Below, in pieces: positions 60,496-64,000 of a stretch of DNA of 64,000 bases. Source of the DNA: Siphonodentalium dalli (Eukaryota; Mollusca; Scaphopoda; Gadilida; Siphonodentaliidae); NCBI GenBank assembly GCA_032622095.1, contig CP136069.1, positions 201,300,690-201,364,689 on the forward strand. Reading direction: 5' to 3'. Position 1 is the first letter of the stretch. Every line of letters starts with the position of its first letter. Under the pieces are notes generated by a model. The model did no database searches and had not been told where the DNA came from. It was given only the letters and a program-made list of their open reading frames with translations. Position numbers and translations under genes: made by a program.

Positions 60496-61159
60496 CTAGC
60501 AGGTTAACCCGCCACTGGCGTGGTTGGTCAGAAACATGACATTTTTTTAATTTTTTTTTTTAATTTAATTTGTTTTTAATGAATTTGTTTTAATTTTTTT
60601 AATTGATTTTTTACTTTAATGTTTTTCAATGAGTTAATTCTGCCGTTTTAATCAAGATAAATGATGGTACCCATCCCTAAAAGAGGTATGATTTACGGTA
60701 CATCGGGCGGAAAACTGACCCGATGAAAATCTCCCCCGTTCCTAGGAACGATAGACATAAGAATCACACAACACGCATTTTTTGTTTTCCAATGAGTTAA
60801 TTCTGCCTTTTTAATCAAGATAAATGCATTCTGCCGTTCCAGTGCGTTTTGCGTCCGTAGTTTCGTACCCATAGGTGACCGTTTAGCAACGCCGATGGCA
60901 ATAAAGACCGTTATTCGGTTAACACAGCCAAATATGGTCAATATAAAGAGCGTGACTGCCTTAACCGCGCGGTGCCGATGACGGTTATTTTGGTGATTGT
61001 GAGTGGAGAATGAGTGTTCAGAGCTTGTCCAAAACGCGACAACGACGCGTCCCATCTGATTTTATGCTCAGATGGGAAGTTTGAGCTCATTCCGTGCAGC
61101 CGTTTTCGATTGTATAATGCACACACACACATATACGAAGTCTCAAAATATATAGTAGA
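60496..61159 (-). mobile_element. Helitron family C, unit 2 (664 bp)
   Basis: 3' end CTAG at 60499-60496 adjoins the 5' end of unit 1. 5' end TCTACTATATATTTTGAGAC at 61159. The body keeps GATTGAGCTCAAACTTCC-like sequence near the 5' end, as in its sisters. Confidence 0.8.
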
Positions 61160-61853
61160 CTAGCAGGTTAGTCCGCCACTGGCGTGGTTGGTCAGAAACA
61201 TGACAATTTTAATTTTTAAATTTAATATTTTTTTTTTCTGAATTGTTTTTTTTATTTTTTATTTTTTTTTATTTTAAATTGTTTTAATTAATTTTTTTGT
61301 TTCTGGCGGAAAAATTTACCCGTAGAAATCCCCCTTCCTAGGAACGACAGACAACGCTCGAGTGATAACATTGCATTGAATTGAAAACAAACGCTTCCCG
61401 TCGTGAAATGTCTCTGCATAATATTTCGAGCGACAGGCTACAGACTCCCGTCATACAGATTGTAGAAATCCCCTCTTCCTAGGAACGACAGACGTCATAC
61501 AGATTGTAGAAATCCACCCTTCCTAGGAACGACAGACAACGCTCGAGCGATAACATTGCATTGAATTGAAAACAAACCAAACGCTTCCCGTCGTGAAATG
61601 TCTCATAGACACTGCGAAAAACGAACGCTCTTTATATATGAACGCTATTAACTCCGAAGTGCCGATTGCGGTGATTTGGGATTGGAGAAACGGTGCTCTG
61701 AGCTTCTCCAAAACGCAACCACGGCCGTGTCGGTGCGATTTTACACTTACATACGAAATTTGAGCTCAATCTGAAAACGCGTTTTGGATTCCATGAAGTA
61801 CACATATACACATATACACACATATATACGGAAGTCTCAAATTATATAGTAGA
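61160..61853 (-). mobile_element. Helitron family C, unit 3 (694 bp)
   Basis: 3' CTAG at 61163-61160 and 5' TCTACTATATAATTTGAGAC at 61853. It has a direct repeat of CATACAGATTGTAGAAATCC with CTTCCTAGGAACGACAGAC near 61450-61540. Confidence 0.8.
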
Positions 61854-63176
61854 CTAGCATGTTAGCCCGCCACCGGCGGCTTGTCCGAAACATGACATTT
61901 TTAAAATATTTTTTTTTAATTTTTAGCTCCACGCGTTTCAATAAGTAAAATTTGTACCCGGTAGCTCCACCCGTTTCCGAGATCTGGTCTGCGCATGCGC
62001 GAAGCTGGCGTCGCACGGACTCGGCGACCCAATAAAATTTGTACCCGGCGCAAGATACATTCACATAGCATATTTCAAGTCGATAGCTCCACCCGTTTCC
62101 GAGATCTCGTCTGCGCATGCGCTGCACGGGCGTCGCACGGGCTCGGCGACCCGATAAATTTTTACCCGGCGCAAGATACATTCACATAGCAAATTTCAAG
62201 TCGATAGCTCCACCCGTTTCCGATATCTCGTCTGCGCATGCGCTGCACGGGCGTCGCACGGGCTCGCCAATACGACAGCGACGACCACCTGGTCAAACTA
62301 CACTCACGTACCAAGTTTCGTCCCGATCGGTCGAGGTGTTGGTATCTGATACAAAAGACGAAATTGTGAGTGTTGGTCAATAGTCCCCGCCGTGAACCTC
62401 ATCGTCGCAAAGAGCGGACAGTCAATTAACCCCGTTGTGAACCTCAATCACCAACGCGACGTAAACATGTGTTGCGTTCTAAAAATAGGAAAGCATTTTC
62501 TCTCTGCATAATTCTGCAGACGCTAATAACGTTGCTCCCCGTAGGTAGCAATATCGTTGTTGTTGATATTTACGGCTTGGGGGCTATTTTCTTATTTAGC
62601 AAGTTTGAGCTCAATCGGTTCGAGTCTATAAAGGACACACTCATATATATGACACTTCCCGTGGGTAGCAAGTTTGAGCTCAATCGGCATTCCCTGGAAT
62701 TTCCCGTAGATTGGCAGATTCCAGTAGCTTTTTATAACGGTATATCTGGGGAGAAATCTGATGCTATATTCGTGATTATCTGGGATGATTTCGGTATATA
62801 ACTATATACTGTAAAAACAAAGCGCGCCATCCGTGCTCGCAGGGTTGGTCAGAAACAAATGTTTTTTTAATTTAATGTATGTTCCGTATATCTCTCTGCA
62901 GATGCAAATAGCGTTGAATGGCAAACAGACGCTCTTTATAGAGATGCGTCAAAAACAAACGCTCATTAAATAATCACTTGATTAACCCACGCCGTGCCTT
63001 TGCGGTGATTTGAGATTGGAGAACGGGTGCTCTGAGCTTTACTAAACTGCGACCACGGTCGTGTCTGTGGTATTTGACACTTACATAGGAAGTTTGAGCT
63101 CAATCTGTACACGCGTTTTGGTTTCTATGAAGTACATACATACATATATACGAAGTCTCAAAATATATAGTATAGA
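61854..63176 (-). mobile_element. Helitron family C, unit 4, chimeric with family A core (1323 bp)
   Basis: 3' CTAG at 61857-61854 and 5' TCTATACTATATATTTTGAG at 63176. Inside, at about 61955-62335, lie three 122-bp units of the family A core on the same strand (GATCTCGTCTGCGCATGCGC, CTCCACCCGTTTCCGAGATC on plus) together with the family A 5' flank (ACCAAGTTTCGTCCCGATCG on plus). Further 5', blocks with AGCAAGTTTGAGCTCAATCG repeat. Confidence 0.78.
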
Positions 63177-64000
63177 CTAGCATGTTAGCCCGCCACTGGC
63201 GGCATTCGCCCCATGGCTTTGTTCGAAAAAGCAATTGCAACAGGTTCCGAGACACTTGTGCTGCATTTGCAGCAAATTTCGGCAATAGTCAGAAACATGA
63301 CAATTTTAATTTAATTTTTTGTTTTTCAATGAGTTAATTATTTTTGTTTTTCAATGAGTTAATTGTGTTTTACCCGATTTTTTTTGGTTTTTCAACGAGT
63401 TAATTGTGCCTTTTTAATTTTGTTTTTCAATTTTACTCGATTTTTTTTTGTTTTTCAATGAACCCGTCCATGACACTTCCCGTATTTAGCAAGTTTGACT
63501 CAATCGGTTCGAGTCTATAAAGGACACACACTTATATATGACACTTCCCGTAGGTAGCAAGTTTGAGCTCAATCGGCATTGCCTGGAATTTCCCAGTAAA
63601 TATTTAGCAAGTTTGAGCTCAATCGGTTCGAGTCTATAAAGGACACACTCATATATATTTGCCGACATTGCCGTGGGGATGCCCGTATAACGGTATATCT
63701 GGGGAGAAATCTGATGCTATATTCGTGATTATCTGGGATGATTTCGGTATAAGGTATATACTGTAAAAACAAAGCGCGCCATCCGTGCTCGCAGGGAATA
63801 AATTTCGAGCGATAACGTTTGCGTTCCCGTATAACTCTGCAGATGCGAATAACGTTGAATGGGAAACAGACGCTCTTTATAGAGATGCGTCAAAAACAAA
63901 CGCTCATTAAATAATCACTTGAGTAACCCCCGTCGTGCCTTTGCGGTGATTTGAGATTGGAGAACGGGTGCTCTGAGCTTCGTTAAACCGCGACCACGGT
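63177..64000 (-). mobile_element. Helitron family C, unit 5 (incomplete)
   Basis: 3' CTAG at 63180-63177 adjoins unit 4; the 5' end lies beyond the window. 63480-63660 contains two copies of AAGTTTGAGCTCAATCGG with ATAAAGGACACAC, and 63680-64000 repeats the arrangement of 62735-63060, with GGTATATCTGGGGAGAAATC, CAAAGCGCGCCATCCGTGCT and GACGCTCTTTATAGAGATGC. Confidence 0.75.

Noticed and set aside
60693-61055. 120-residue minus-strand frame in a family C Helitron as a transposase
   Set aside because: It has none of the Rep (HUH) or helicase motifs and is not shared in frame by sister units.

Overview
This is eukaryotic, AT-rich, repeat-dominated nuclear DNA from an animal. There are no bacterial-style operons, and long open frames are absent except inside tandem repeats. 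The one convincing host gene is split into exons with GT-AG splice sites and phase-1 introns. The mix of Helitrons, hAT, TA-flanked and LINE elements, minisatellites and a thrombospondin-type-1 (TSP1) secreted protein fits a marine invertebrate, perhaps a mollusc or other lophotrochozoan. The lineage is inference; no species-diagnostic gene is visible.

Layout. 1-1995 and 8917-12020 are two inverted copies of one Helitron-like family (H1). The right copy sits exactly between an A and a T inside a 51-bp tandem array. Between them lie a TA-flanked foldback element inside an old degenerate array (2886-3765) and a hAT element with an 8-bp target duplication (5129-6066). 13116-15602 holds four head-to-tail small Helitrons (three of family A, then one B) in a (TA)n tract; the same A-B junction recurs on the other strand at 30132-31436. 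A 48-bp minisatellite is at 15742-16130. A decayed LINE 3' end (17040-18799) is split by a 718-bp hAT element that keeps the C-terminal dimerisation part of its transposase. A second, longer dead LINE is at 21241-23845, and a very uniform 242-bp array at 25035-26570.

35 kb to 41.6 kb holds three minisatellites (37 bp, 31 bp, 42/44 bp). Two are interrupted by DNA transposons with clean ends: a hAT with 19-bp perfect inverted repeats, and a MULE-like element with about 46-bp inverted repeats and a 9-bp duplication. 43514-48586 is a 5-kb foldback-type element with very long inverted arms and a 10-bp near-perfect duplication.

50.1 kb to 58.2 kb carries the plus-strand TSP1 gene: a signal-peptide exon and three one-domain exons, all joined in phase 1. 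Its introns contain a 62-bp array, a 54-bp array split by a TA-flanked foldback element, a 74-bp array, a tRNA-derived SINE and a long hairpin. The 3' end of the gene is not visible. From 59446 to the window end, at least five head-to-tail minus-strand Helitrons (family C) follow; one carries the internal repeat of family A.

No rRNA, functional tRNA, CRISPR or autonomous transposase gene was found. The clearest theme is repeated insertion of transposons into tandem arrays, and tandem chaining of Helitrons. Coordinates were read by eye. Element boundaries given with target duplications should be accurate to a base or two; array borders are approximate.
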